Shown: positions 23,480 to 31,950 of the stretch, one piece after another | Layout of the letters: each line of letters begins with the position of its first letter | How positions within the stretch are numbered: the first letter of the stretch is position 1 | NCBI GenBank assembly: GCA_036478595.1 | Contig: JAZGEF010000073.1 | Location: forward strand, 124,001 to 188,000 | Length of the DNA stretch: 64,000 nucleotides | Source of the DNA: Granulosicoccus sp036478595 | Lineage (GTDB): Bacteria; Pseudomonadota; Gammaproteobacteria; Granulosicoccales; Granulosicoccaceae | Direction: 5' to 3' | Translations under genes and position numbers: made by a program | The notes under the pieces: model-generated | Told to the model about the DNA's origin: nothing | Database searches by the model: none | What the model saw: the letters and a program-made list of their open reading frames with translations, nothing else

Positions 23480-25173
23480 GCGTAGCAAGCTACAGCCAGC
23501 CGGCGGCCCACGCTAGAGTGTCACTGATCGCTATTGCTCTGTTAGTACTAACAATATTGCTGGGCACGAGTGCCATGCACTCAACGATGGTGCACTTTGT
23601 ACCCCAGCTAAACACAGTGGTTACGCTAATTTGGGTGGCAGCCTATTTAGCGGCTTTTGCCGGTTTGATGTTTTCTCACGGAATCAACTGGATATCCTGG
23701 ATAACGCGCTATCGGATTTTGCTAGTCATTTTGTTGCTAGGTTGCATTATTTCTGTCGCCTGGTCTCCGATTGCACTCGTATCGGCTGAGCGCGTGGTGC
23801 ACTTATTCGGTTGTTCAATTCTCGCCATCTACATCGGCTTTATGGTGCCGCTGTTAACCATCTTGCGTGTATTAGCGGTAGTGCTGGGCGGGATAATGCT
23901 GGCAAGCGCTGCAGCTGCTTTGTCACTGCCTGATCTTGGTATTGAAACCTACGAAGGCATCCAGGTTTGGAAGGGCGTACTAAATTCCAAAAATGCCCTT
24001 GGTTTTTGGGCCGCTGTAGGTGTGCTGTTGTACATCACATTGTTCCCGTCCACTGACACCGCATTTTTTAAATTGATTTGTATGTTACTAGCGGGTGTCT
24101 GTTTGGGAGTGCTCTACTTTAGCCACTCAGCCACATCGCTATTGGCTCTGCTAATTGCGGGTGCAGTGTGTTTGTACATCTATATTGCGATCCGATTCAA
24201 GCTGGGTTTTATTCGTATGGCGATAATGGCCATTTTGTTTGTGGGCCTGGTGGCAATGGTTGCTTCCAATATTGATACAGCCGAACTGGTTGGCCGCACG
24301 GACGATCTAACTGGCCGTGGCGAGGTGTGGAAACAGACCTGGAAGCTGATCATGAACAAACCACTAACCGGATACGGCTACGGTGCATTATGGTTTCCGA
24401 CTGATTCCACTATCTGGGTTCAGCAATCATTAACTGATTTCACTTGGGTTGTGTTTCATGCGCACAACGGCCTATTGCAAGTGGCATCTGAAATTGGTTT
24501 GCCGTTAGCCTGCATTGCTTTGTTGATGGTAGCGCAGCAGTTAATAGAGATTTTTTATTGTCAGTACGAAAAACAACAAGTAGGTGTTTTATTCGTGCTG
24601 GGGTTTGTTGTAGCGTTTTTAGTTAGTAATTTTTCAGAAGCGCGCTTCTTGGTTAATCGAGAGCTTTACTGGATTTTCTTTTTAGCCTTGCCTATTAGCA
24701 TGCTGCGACAGATCAATATTGTATCGCACCATGAAGAGCTGGGTGAAGGCGGAATTGATGGCACTACACATTCGGTGCCTGGTAAGCCATGGCTTGATCG
24801 ACGAGACGCGCCAGCTGGTCCGGCGATGACTTCCGAGCGTCGCGTTCAGGCACCTCTTGCACTTGATAGCGCTGATATCGACTTGGGTGGTGGTCTGGAT
24901 GATAATCTGGCTAATGACTCAGAAGCTACCGCTACAAGTGCATTAAGCTCATATGATTCGGAGCTTTTTGGTGGCACCCTAGATACGATGGACGATCACG
25001 GAGTGGTGTTGGATTACGAGCTAGGTGAAACGGGCAATTATCAAAATTTCACTGATGAATATGATGGCGTAGGTGAGGATAATTTGGACCGCTACGAAAA
25101 ACACTTTGCCAGTGATGGGCAGGATATACACGACGTGACTGAAGAGCACGATGACACCCTAGAGCAACGCTAG
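23476..25173 (+). CDS. O-antigen ligase/Wzy-like polytopic membrane protein with long acidic tail
   Basis: 565 residues from a GTG. The first ~420 residues form about ten to eleven transmembrane helices with the Wzy_C/WaaL pattern: a large periplasmic loop containing LTGRGEVWKQTWKLIMNKPLTGYGYGALW and HAHNGLLQVASEIGLPL (the conserved HxxxL histidine). Proteins of this group join polysaccharide repeat units or transfer them to lipid carriers. The remaining ~145 residues are hydrophilic, rich in Asp/Glu and without clear fold, which is unusual for the family. No glycosyltransferase genes are nearby, so the glycan involved cannot be deduced. The stop shares a CTAG with the stop of the convergent Nudix gene. 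Confidence 0.85.
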   Translation: MRVASYSQPAAHARVSLIAIALLVLTILLGTSAMHSTMVHFVPQLNTVVTLIWVAAYLAAFAGLMFSHGINWISWITRYRILLVILLLGCIISVAWSPIALVSAERVVHLFGCSILAIYIGFMVPLLTILRVLAVVLGGIMLASAAAALSLPDLGIETYEGIQVWKGVLNSKNALGFWAAVGVLLYITLFPSTDTAFFKLICMLLAGVCLGVLYFSHSATSLLALLIAGAVCLYIYIAIRFKLGFIRMAIMAILFVGLVAMVASNIDTAELVGRTDDLTGRGEVWKQTWKLIMNKPLTGYGYGALWFPTDSTIWVQQSLTDFTWVVFHAHNGLLQVASEIGLPLACIALLMVAQQLIEIFYCQYEKQQVGVLFVLGFVVAFLVSNFSEARFLVNRELYWIFFLALPISMLRQINIVSHHEELGEGGIDGTTHSVPGKPWLDRRDAPAGPAMTSERRVQAPLALDSADIDLGGGLDDNLANDSEATATSALSSYDSELFGGTLDTMDDHGVVLDYELGETGNYQNFTDEYDGVGEDNLDRYEKHFASDGQDIHDVTEEHDDTLEQR

Positions 25174-25733
25174 ATATTGATCACCCCACGTTGCAGCAAC
25201 AGCTGCAGTTTTAACAGTGAAGCCATCGCTAGGCCATCTGTTATTTCTCCATCCATCACCATCTCTATAGCTTGCTGAACCGGCAGGTGTTTAAGTTGGA
25301 TTAATTCCGTGTCGTCGGGTTGAGTTTCGCCAATGGTTAAGCCTTGTGCGATATAGGCGATAGCCGATTCGTCAGTCACAGAATTCGAGGTATGTAATCG
25401 CAGCAGCGGTGCCCAGTTAGCGGCAGTGATGCCGGTTTCTTCTTGTAACTCTCGTTGGGCGGCCAACAGCGGATCTTCATCTGCTGCACTACCACCTTCA
25501 GGAATCTCCCAAGAGTAACTATCCAATGTATAGCGTTGTTGGCCCACCAACCAGGTGTAGCCTTCGGCGTCAATGGGAATCATGCCAACAGCAACTGATT
25601 TAAAATGCACCAAACCGTAAATGGCCGCGTTGCCAGTAGGCGCGGTCACTTCCCGGTGGCTAACAGTAATCCAGTTGTTGTCGTAAACGGTCTCAACAGA
25701 GTGAGTTTGCCAAGGGAGGGTTTTGTCTGACAT
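25170..25733 (-). CDS. Nudix hydrolase (ADP-ribose pyrophosphatase type)
   Basis: 187 residues with a complete Nudix box, GGSAADEDPLLAAQRELQEETGI (quoted in two parts: GGSAADEDPL and AAQRELQEETGI), which supplies the Mg2+-binding REXXEE core. The preceding VGQQRYTLDSYSWEIPEGG is typical of ADP-sugar pyrophosphatases. Likely substrate is ADP-ribose or a similar nucleoside diphosphate sugar. The start is ATG; the gene converges on the ligase gene, both stops using the same CTAG tetranucleotide (25170-25173). Confidence 0.93.
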   Translation of the reverse strand: MSDKTLPWQTHSVETVYDNNWITVSHREVTAPTGNAAIYGLVHFKSVAVGMIPIDAEGYTWLVGQQRYTLDSYSWEIPEGGSAADEDPLLAAQRELQEETGITAANWAPLLRLHTSNSVTDESAIAYIAQGLTIGETQPDDTELIQLKHLPVQQAIEMVMDGEITDGLAMASLLKLQLLLQRGVINI

Positions 25734-25759
25734 TTTTTTGCCAATGTTACGTGTTAATG

Positions 25760-26296
25760 TTACTTATCGGTGTTGAGAACAGCGCCGTTTTGTAAGGTAT
25801 TCTCAACTTGGCCAGTTACTTCCTCGGCTACCTCCTTAACCACATTGCCGGCAGCATCAAGTGCGACGCCTGCCGCCGCACCCGCTTCTGCTACAACCGT
25901 TTGTGATTTGGCCACCGTGTTTTTGTAGGTGTCGGCGAGTAATTCTTTGGCGGCTTGAGAGCTAGCAGATATTAACAGTTTATCCTGAACGGCTTGGCCG
26001 TTGAAGACCACTTTATGTGGAGCCGTTTTAACAATACCGCTACCTCCCTGTTTTTTGTATACGCAATCAATGCTGCCAGCTTGGTCGCGGCGAGTGGTGA
26101 AAGCGACCTTTGTTGTAAGCGAGCGACTACCGTCGCTTTGACTAGCGCTGCCCCATTCTGAAATGGTGTTTGATGTGAGCTGCTTTGCCACTGCCTGGCA
26201 CATCGACAACTGTGGATTGTCTGAATTGGTGCAGCCGACGGTAATAAGAGCAACTGGCGATGCCGCTGATAGTGTACGAGTGTGAGTGGGTTTCAC
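25760..26296 (-). CDS. Lipoprotein of unknown function
   Basis: A GTG at 26296, with AAGGA about 10 bases upstream, is the best start. It gives MKPTHTRTLSAASPVALITVGC, a lipoprotein signal with the lipidated Cys at residue 22, and a protein of 178 residues. A longer frame to 26482 would overlap the end of the CAP gene and has no signal at its N-terminus. The mature part has two further cysteines (SMCQAV and IDCVYKK) and an Ala/Val-rich, heptad-like C-terminus (EAGAAAGVALDAAGNVVKEV). No family is recognised. Confidence 0.65.
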   Translation of the reverse strand: MKPTHTRTLSAASPVALITVGCTNSDNPQLSMCQAVAKQLTSNTISEWGSASQSDGSRSLTTKVAFTTRRDQAGSIDCVYKKQGGSGIVKTAPHKVVFNGQAVQDKLLISASSQAAKELLADTYKNTVAKSQTVVAEAGAAAGVALDAAGNVVKEVAEEVTGQVENTLQNGAVLNTDK

Positions 26297-26402
26297 AGTA
26301 GAGCTGTCCTTTAGGATTGATAAGCAGAAAAAATGCTGTGGTGGTGAATGCGAGCATTCAGGCATTGTACGCAAGGTCACAATACTGTAAGGGCACATGA
26401 TT

Positions 26403-27089
26403 TTAGCGTAAGGGTGCACCCAATACGTTTGTCCAGTAGCGGTTATAGTCTGCGTTCTCATCCGCAAGGCATGCAACGGCAATTTCTGTATAGGACGAGT
26501 TCATCAAATTACGACAGTGGCCATCGCTGGCCAACCATCCCTCTACCACTTCCTGAGCGGTTAGTTGGCCTGCGGCAATATTCTCACCAATCGCGCGCCA
26601 CTCATACATCTGTGCGTCTGCTCTTGTGGTCACGCTGCTGCCATCGCTGCCAGTGTGGTCGAAAAAATTATGGGTAGTCATATCAAGAGAGTGAACCTCA
26701 GCAGCGATTTGTAGCTTGCTGTTCCACTTAACGCTTGCCACGGCGGGAAAGTTGGTATTACCACAAGCCCGTGCTTCAGCGCGTGCCGCATTGATTCTAG
26801 CAAGCATCACTTCTTCAAGGCGGTTTTTGTCGGCATTGCAAAACACAGGTGTTGATAGATCAACGTCTGTTGGGTTACCCGTCGCGCTGCTAGTGTCGGG
26901 TGGGTTGTCAGTAGAAGCCATGCTGTCGCCAGTGTTCACGGGCGTCTCGTTGGCAGGCGTCGTACCTTGCCCAGTAGCGGCCTGTGCTTCAGGTGGGTTG
27001 GACGCGCCGCCTCCGCATGCCGTCATTGCTACTGTGAGTCCGAATATGATTAGACATCGAGCAGTTTTTGATTTGGATAAGATTGGCAT
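26403..27089 (-). CDS. CAP/SCP-domain lipoprotein
   Basis: The ATG at 27089 gives 228 residues with a lipobox (FGLTVAMTACGGG). A Pro/Thr/Gly-rich linker is followed by a CAP domain: ARINAARAEARACG, LQIAAEVHSLDMTTHNFFDH, GENIAAGQLTAQEVVEGW, SDGHCRNLMNSSYTEIAVA. The His and Glu residues of the CAP cavity are conserved. Bacterial CAP proteins are secreted, with lipid- or cell-wall-linked roles that are mostly unknown. The domain contains extra cysteines (RACGN, HCRN, VACLA) that could form disulfides. A start 13 codons upstream is possible but would blur the signal. Confidence 0.92.
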   Translation of the reverse strand: MPILSKSKTARCLIIFGLTVAMTACGGGASNPPEAQAATGQGTTPANETPVNTGDSMASTDNPPDTSSATGNPTDVDLSTPVFCNADKNRLEEVMLARINAARAEARACGNTNFPAVASVKWNSKLQIAAEVHSLDMTTHNFFDHTGSDGSSVTTRADAQMYEWRAIGENIAAGQLTAQEVVEGWLASDGHCRNLMNSSYTEIAVACLADENADYNRYWTNVLGAPLR

Positions 27090-27337
27090 AAAGATGGCCT
27101 GGCAACTAACGTATCGATACAGGGGCAAGTATCGAGCCGCAGATCACCGTTTGTGGGTTGCGATATCGGAAGATGGCGCTTTGCTTGCATGAAACTGTGA
27201 TGTTTCGGCCAGTCTTGGTATTATCGCGAGCGTTAATACTTCGGCGGATTGTAGTTTTATCGCCCTCAGAGGTGGTAAAAATGCTGTCAATTTCGTATAA
27301 ATGGATTTGTTCACTTTTAAGAATATTTAGGTTACCT

Positions 27338-27727
27338 ATGAAAGCTGTCTTCATTCTGTTGCTCTCAACACTGCTGGCCTCATGTGCGAGTGGTGAATAT
27401 TACGAGGCGCGGCCAATCACACCCACCAATTTATCGCCTGCAGTGAGTAGCGATATCACAGTGGGCGCCGAGACTGAATTTGTGTGGACCGCTGTATCGC
27501 GGGCTGATCGTTATCAATTTCATTTGTTTAATCGTAACAACGGCGACATCACGCAGTACTACATGGAAAACTTAAGTGCTTCTCAGGTGTGTGCTGCGGA
27601 TCGTTGCAGCGTGGTCGTAAAGGTCGAGCTGCCAGCAAATATTAATCATGCTTGGCGAGTGCGAGCGATGAACAATCAGGGTGCGTCTGTTTGGTCACGG
27701 TCGATGTTTAATTTGGTTGAACCGTAG
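27338..27727 (+). CDS. Small lipoprotein with fibronectin-III-like domain
   Basis: The ATG at 27338 starts a clear lipoprotein signal (MKAVFILLLSTLLASC); the open frame extends upstream to 27158 but that part is basic and not signal-like. The 129-residue protein has one beta-sandwich region whose pattern (AETEFVWTAVSRADRYQFHLFN ... HAWRVRAMNNQGASVWS) is that of fibronectin type III-like domains in surface proteins. Two cysteines (QVCAADRCS) probably form a loop disulfide. Function unknown; anchoring is most likely to the outer membrane inner face. Confidence 0.72.
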   Translation: MKAVFILLLSTLLASCASGEYYEARPITPTNLSPAVSSDITVGAETEFVWTAVSRADRYQFHLFNRNNGDITQYYMENLSASQVCAADRCSVVVKVELPANINHAWRVRAMNNQGASVWSRSMFNLVEP

Positions 27728-27733
27728 GCTGAT

Positions 27734-28636
27734 CTATAACGTTCTTAGCACTGCCATACCGATCGTAATAGATATCACACTAAAGGCGGTTGTCATCGCG
27801 ATAATTTCTGCCGCTAACTCACCGCTGTTTGTCATCTTTTGTGCCATTACATAACTGGCAGATGCTGTCGGTGCGGCCGACATAAAAAATAGTATCACCA
27901 GTAAATCTCCACGCACTCCAAACATCCAGCCGATCGCGACAATCAGCGCGGGGGACCCGATCAATTTAACCAAGGTGGCCGTGCTCACCAACACGCTGTT
28001 GGTTTTTAAGCTGCTGAGCTTAAGATTGGCACCAACGCAGATGAGTGCAATAGGGAGTGTCATTGCTGAAATATAAGCACCAGTGCTTATTGCAACGACC
28101 GGTAGTTGAATGTTGGTAAGCGACACCAAGGACCCTAAAACGATACCAATGATAATGGGGTTGGTGACGATGCGTTTAAGTGCGCCTTTGGAGTTAAGCA
28201 CCCACACGGCAAAAACGTTGTAAATAGTGGTCACTACCGCAATATAGACACCTACCGTGGGTAGAATGGCTTCGCCGTACGCCGCCACTGATAATGCAAC
28301 AGCAACGATTGCCTTATTGCCACGATACGCACCCTGAATAAATACGCCCCGCTGTTGAGTTGGCACGCGCTTACTGAACAACATCAGTAATAACACCAGT
28401 AGCAAGGTGCCAACTACGCCGCTAGCGACAAAGGGCAGATCGAAAGACTCAGTTATATCCTTGGATGAAATTGCAAAAAACAATAGCACGGGGAGCGCGA
28501 TATTAAAAATAAGCCCGTTGGCTTGCTTAACAAATATTTCGTCGATCACCTTGGTTTTTTTCAACGCATAACCTAAGAGTAATAGAAAAAGGATTGGCCC
28601 AGTGACACTAAAAGCAAATTGCAGTTCTTGTGACAC
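27734..28636 (-). CDS. AEC-family (auxin efflux carrier-like) transporter
   Basis: A GTG at 28636 overlaps the TAG stop of the upstream gene (TAGTG), which fixes the start and shows coupling; 300 residues. Ten hydrophobic helices in two halves, with ILFLLLLGYALKKTKVIDE at the N-terminus, FNIALPVLLFFAISSKD, QGAYRGNKAIVAVAL, and the second-half segments PIALICVGANLKL and MSAAPTASASYVMAQKM, are typical of bacterial AEC carriers such as malate or malonate permeases. Substrate unknown. Confidence 0.93.
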   Translation of the reverse strand: MSQELQFAFSVTGPILFLLLLGYALKKTKVIDEIFVKQANGLIFNIALPVLLFFAISSKDITESFDLPFVASGVVGTLLLVLLLMLFSKRVPTQQRGVFIQGAYRGNKAIVAVALSVAAYGEAILPTVGVYIAVVTTIYNVFAVWVLNSKGALKRIVTNPIIIGIVLGSLVSLTNIQLPVVAISTGAYISAMTLPIALICVGANLKLSSLKTNSVLVSTATLVKLIGSPALIVAIGWMFGVRGDLLVILFFMSAAPTASASYVMAQKMTNSGELAAEIIAMTTAFSVISITIGMAVLRTL

Positions 28637-29268
28637 TAGCTTGTCGCCGCTGTCCGCGTAGCCTGTTCTCGTTTGTACGCAAGGCCAATCAGTTGGGTGG
28701 CGAATATCGATAATAAGCAATAGATCAAAAAGTAGTAAAAGCCTGTGCCCAGTTGCGCATCAAAATCGACCAAACCTTTCTCTTCCTGAATGCCATTGGT
28801 GGCCAAGTAGGCAACGAATATCCCCACCACAAATACGTCAGCCATCGACCACTTGCTTAAGGCATTGCCCACCATCATAAATCTATCTTTCAATTTGTCA
28901 GATACTGGCAGCAAAGTGCCAGCTGCCAATACACCCTTAATCACAGGCACCACAACACTGAATAGTAGTATCAATACTGCTACCAGCCTATGTTTGCTGG
29001 TGTAGAGCTCTTGTGCAGTGCCGATAATGCTTCTGGTTTTGTCAAATGCCGAAATGGTGCCCGAGACATCAAGAGTTTGAATCAGCTTATCAGCCAAGTC
29101 GGTGATAAAGCCTAAGGTTTGTTGGTTTTCCTGAAGGATCTGTCTCCCTTCATTTACCAGTTGAGATCGCTCTACCGTACCCTTCACTGACAACATAGGG
29201 TGAGTCAGACCTGGGATCAATGACATGTAGGCAAATACTAAGAACAGGAAACCAACGATTTTTGACAT
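28636..29268 (-). CDS. PqiA-like (paraquat-inducible protein A domain) membrane protein
   Basis: The ATG at 29268 (MSKIVGFLFLVFAYMSLIPG) gives 210 residues; a TTG at 29298 is less likely. Four transmembrane helices. LFSVVVPVIKGVLA and KWSMADVFVVGIFVAYLA are the two strongest PqiA signatures. PqiA/YebS proteins work with MCE-domain partners in lipid transport across the envelope, but here only a single PqiA-type domain is present and no MCE gene is adjacent. It is coupled to the AEC carrier by a one-base TAGTG overlap. Confidence 0.82.
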   Translation of the reverse strand: MSKIVGFLFLVFAYMSLIPGLTHPMLSVKGTVERSQLVNEGRQILQENQQTLGFITDLADKLIQTLDVSGTISAFDKTRSIIGTAQELYTSKHRLVAVLILLFSVVVPVIKGVLAAGTLLPVSDKLKDRFMMVGNALSKWSMADVFVVGIFVAYLATNGIQEEKGLVDFDAQLGTGFYYFLIYCLLSIFATQLIGLAYKREQATRTAATS

Positions 29269-29412
29269 GGACTGGTGTACGACGCGTAAAAGCTGCAACC
29301 TAGAAGTATAGCAACACAGTGGTAAAACAAGGGCTGCCTAAGTTGTGGCTGAATATGAGTCGTGCCCAAATATTGCTATATCAACATGTCACCGAATTGC
29401 ACAGAGCCCTTC

Positions 29413-30015
29413 ATGATCAGATCGCTGTTAATCCTAATATTGGTATTTACGCTTAGTGCCTGCAGTAAGCCCGAATTGCTTACCCGGTTAAGCGATGGTT
29501 CGACGGTGTTAGCATTTGGCGATAGCTTAACGGCAGGCAAGGGTGTTGGTACCGATGAAGCCTATCCTGCGAAACTCGCTGAGATAATTGGCATGACGGT
29601 TGTTAATGCGGGAATATCTGGAGAAACAACCAAGCAAGGATTGCAACGTTTGCCAAAGGAATTGGAAAGCCATTCGCCCGATCTGGTTATTTTGTTTGAA
29701 GGTGGTAACGATATTTTGCGCGGCTATGATCTTGCGAAAACCAAGCGGAATCTAAATGCAATGATCAACTTGATTAAGCAAAGTGGGGCAGAAGTTGTAC
29801 TGGTGGCGGTGCCACCTAGATCGCTTTTTTCAGCTGCTGCTGGATTTTATACGGAGCTTGCCGAAGAGCATGAACTGCCGTTACAAAAGAGTATTGTTTC
29901 AAGCTTGCTTAAAAAATCCAGCATGAAATCAGATTCGGTACATTTTAATCAGGCGGGTTATCAGGCAGTGGCGGTTGCGATAAAAAAATTACTGGAAGAT
30001 CACGGCGCAGTTTAA
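29413..30015 (+). CDS. TesA-like GDSL/SGNH lipase-esterase, lipoprotein
   Basis: The ATG at 29413 starts a lipoprotein signal (MIRSLLILILVFTLSAC); 200 residues. SGNH motifs in order: AFGDSLTAGKG (nucleophile Ser), NAGISGETT (oxyanion Gly), FEGGNDILRG (Asn) and SDSVHFNQAGY (catalytic Asp and His). This matches the multifunctional acyl-CoA thioesterase I/protease I/lysophospholipase L1 group. E. coli TesA is a soluble periplasmic protein, while this copy seems lipid-anchored. Usual TesA neighbours (an ABC transporter encoded divergently) are absent. Confidence 0.93.
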   Translation: MIRSLLILILVFTLSACSKPELLTRLSDGSTVLAFGDSLTAGKGVGTDEAYPAKLAEIIGMTVVNAGISGETTKQGLQRLPKELESHSPDLVILFEGGNDILRGYDLAKTKRNLNAMINLIKQSGAEVVLVAVPPRSLFSAAAGFYTELAEEHELPLQKSIVSSLLKKSSMKSDSVHFNQAGYQAVAVAIKKLLEDHGAV

Positions 30016-30039
30016 TGATACCACTCATCAAGCAAAAAA

Positions 30040-30288
30040 CTATTCGCTTTTAACTTTAACGTTGCGTAGCTTTGTTAGAAGTTGCGGAATTAGTGCTTCG
30101 GCTGTTTCATCATTTGACGCAAACGGAAATTGTTGAGCGGCTTCCATTTTAAGGCAAGCAGCGCGAATCATTTCATCAGTGATAGGTTTTTCCGCAGCCG
30201 CGCGATCTAGCAAGGCAGCATAGGTGATATCTGCCTGATTGTTTTTTAGCTTGTCACTATCTTGCGGATAGTCCGTTGGTGGCAACAC
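30040..30288 (-). CDS. Small soluble protein of unknown function
   Basis: 82 residues starting at a GTG that follows a strong ribosome-binding site (TAGGAGA, 8 bases upstream). The sequence is helical and charged, with a central AAEKPITDEMIRAACLKMEAAQQFPF. No family is recognised. The good start signal and even codon use support a real gene. It ends close to the convergent esterase gene. Confidence 0.6.
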   Translation of the reverse strand: MLPPTDYPQDSDKLKNNQADITYAALLDRAAAEKPITDEMIRAACLKMEAAQQFPFASNDETAEALIPQLLTKLRNVKVKSE

Positions 30289-30420
30289 GCTATGTCTCCT
30301 ATCGGCTCGCTAATTCGTCGAAACCATAAAAGCATTTTGCGGAGACGCTGTCACGCGACAGGGTGGGAAGTGGTTCTCACTTCCAGAATCTGATGCGTAA
30401 ATAAATGTTGGATTTCGGGA

Positions 30421-30876
30421 TCACGGTTGTAGCGATGCAGAATACTGCTTTAAGCGTTCCCACAAGCTGGCGGCTCCAGCCTTGCCCAGAATTTTTTCAA
30501 AATGCTTTGGATGCACATAAGCTAAGTCATGCAGGGAGTGGGCGTGGTAGGTCACTTTGAACGTAGCAATAGACTCCTCGGGCACTATCGTGCTCAGCGC
30601 CTCGTGTAGAAAGCTCGGATGCCAGCCAACGCGGTTGTAAAATGCTAGCGTACCCTCGCATCGAGCAATGGCGATGCCCTGCAATGGGGGTGACAGGGTT
30701 GAAAAAAACTCCCCGGACATCACATCGTTGTCAAAATCCACGTTTTCGGTGGTATCAGGTTTGATTCTGGCTATGCTGCTGAAAATATCTTGTTTGAGGC
30801 GTCTTTCAAGCTCAATCGGACTCTCTTTGAAAATGAGCTCGGCGGTTCGCCTAACGGGGTCGATGAGTGTGGCCAT
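30421..30876 (-). CDS. Protein of unknown function, divergent from cytochrome b561
   Basis: 151 residues, no signal peptide or membrane segment, with mixed alpha/beta content (GIAIARCEGTLAFYNRVGWHPSFLHEAL, FKVTYHAHSLHDLAYVHPKHF). His-rich in the second half. No domain is recognised. Its start codon lies only 21 bases from the start of the divergent cytochrome b561 gene, so each promoter must lie inside the opposite coding region or the two share this tiny gap. Confidence 0.65.
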   Translation of the reverse strand: MATLIDPVRRTAELIFKESPIELERRLKQDIFSSIARIKPDTTENVDFDNDVMSGEFFSTLSPPLQGIAIARCEGTLAFYNRVGWHPSFLHEALSTIVPEESIATFKVTYHAHSLHDLAYVHPKHFEKILGKAGAASLWERLKQYSASLQP

Positions 30877-30897
30877 AAGGGGTATTCTGCAGCAGCA

Positions 30898-31368
30898 ATG
30901 ACAAAATCCAAGTATCTATTAGTTTACACCCCGTTGCAGCGACGTCTGCATTGGTGGGTGGCTGGCCTCATAGCAGTGCAATACGCCATGCAGATCTGGC
31001 TTGTCGACGCAATGGAGCGGGTTCGCGGCGGTGAGAGCATTGGCTTTGCCGACTTCTTGCTCACTAGTGCGCACATGCTGATCGGTGCTGCAGTGGCCTA
31101 CTTGGTGGTGGTGCGGCTGCGGTTACGAGGGCAAATGGCCAATCATGCGCCTGTGGCTATTTTTTCGCCTGTGCAGCAATTGGCTCTGTGGGCCCATCGC
31201 TTGATGTATGCGGTTTTGCTCGGCATGGTGGCCAGTGGTGCACTACATTATTATGCGGACTGGTCATTTGCTGGCCAGTTGCATGAATGGGGCGATTGGC
31301 TGCTCGGACTATTAATTGCCATGCATCTTGCAGGAGCCGCTTTGCATTTTTGGCGACAGCGAGCGTGA
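30898..31368 (+). CDS. Cytochrome b561-type membrane protein
   Basis: The ATG at 30898 gives 156 residues and four transmembrane helices. Conserved histidines for two haems sit at LQRRLHWWVAG, SAHMLIGAAV, WAHRLMYAVL and IAMHLAGAALHFW, the standard positions for di-haem bacterial cytochrome b561, which moves electrons between quinol and periplasmic acceptors. The cytochrome c5-type gene follows 100 bases downstream, so an electron path b561 to c5 is plausible. Confidence 0.92.
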   Translation: MTKSKYLLVYTPLQRRLHWWVAGLIAVQYAMQIWLVDAMERVRGGESIGFADFLLTSAHMLIGAAVAYLVVVRLRLRGQMANHAPVAIFSPVQQLALWAHRLMYAVLLGMVASGALHYYADWSFAGQLHEWGDWLLGLLIAMHLAGAALHFWRQRA

Positions 31369-31467
31369 TCATGATGCGTAAATACCCGTAAGCGGTCGGT
31401 GCGCTGATACAATACTGGATTAACTTAAATTACTGTACGTGGCGCCCTCAAGCGCTTGGAGATATCT

Positions 31468-31938
31468 ATGACTGAGAATGCCAACGACTCCGGCATGGTT
31501 CGAATGATGATTATCGTGATGGGAGCTCTAGTTCTGTTCACTCTTTTGTGCGTGACGATGGCCCGACTTTTCGGCATCGCTGATGGCGATGGCGGAGACC
31601 CGCTTATGCGTAACGCGCTGATTGAGCGTATCCAGCCAGTTGGTGTTGTCCGTACCGTTTTAGAAGCACCTGCGGCGGCAGCTACAGCTGAGGTTGCTGC
31701 AGTGGAGATGTCCGTTGAAGAGCTCTACAACGGTGCTTGCGTCGCCTGCCATGGCAACCCTGGCTTACCGAACGCTCCTAAGGTTGGCGACGACGCTTGG
31801 GCCTCTCGCGAAGGTGGAGATATTGCAGCATTAACCACTAGCGCTATCGAGGGAAAGGGCCAAATGCCTGCGCGTGGTGCCAGTACCTATACCGATGATC
31901 AGATTCGTCGAGTTGTCGAATACCTTGTGGGCAAATAG
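31468..31938 (+). CDS. Membrane-anchored cytochrome c5-type protein
   Basis: The ATG at 31468 follows a GGAG site and gives 156 residues. One N-terminal transmembrane helix (about 9-31) is followed by an Ala/Glu-rich linker and a haem c domain with CVACHG for haem attachment and GQMPARG carrying the axial Met. The NGACVACHGNPGLPNAPKVGD pattern is that of the cytochrome c5/CytC-DH family. It likely accepts electrons on the periplasmic face. The gene is 12 bases upstream of the rhodanese gene. Confidence 0.93.
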   Translation: MTENANDSGMVRMMIIVMGALVLFTLLCVTMARLFGIADGDGGDPLMRNALIERIQPVGVVRTVLEAPAAAATAEVAAVEMSVEELYNGACVACHGNPGLPNAPKVGDDAWASREGGDIAALTTSAIEGKGQMPARGASTYTDDQIRRVVEYLVGK

Positions 31939-31950
31939 GCAGCTTATCCT

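Noticed and set aside
26297..26482. Longer N-terminus for the lipoprotein at 25760
   Set aside because: It would overlap the end of the CAP gene and hide the lipoprotein signal. The GTG at 26296 with AAGGA upstream is preferred.
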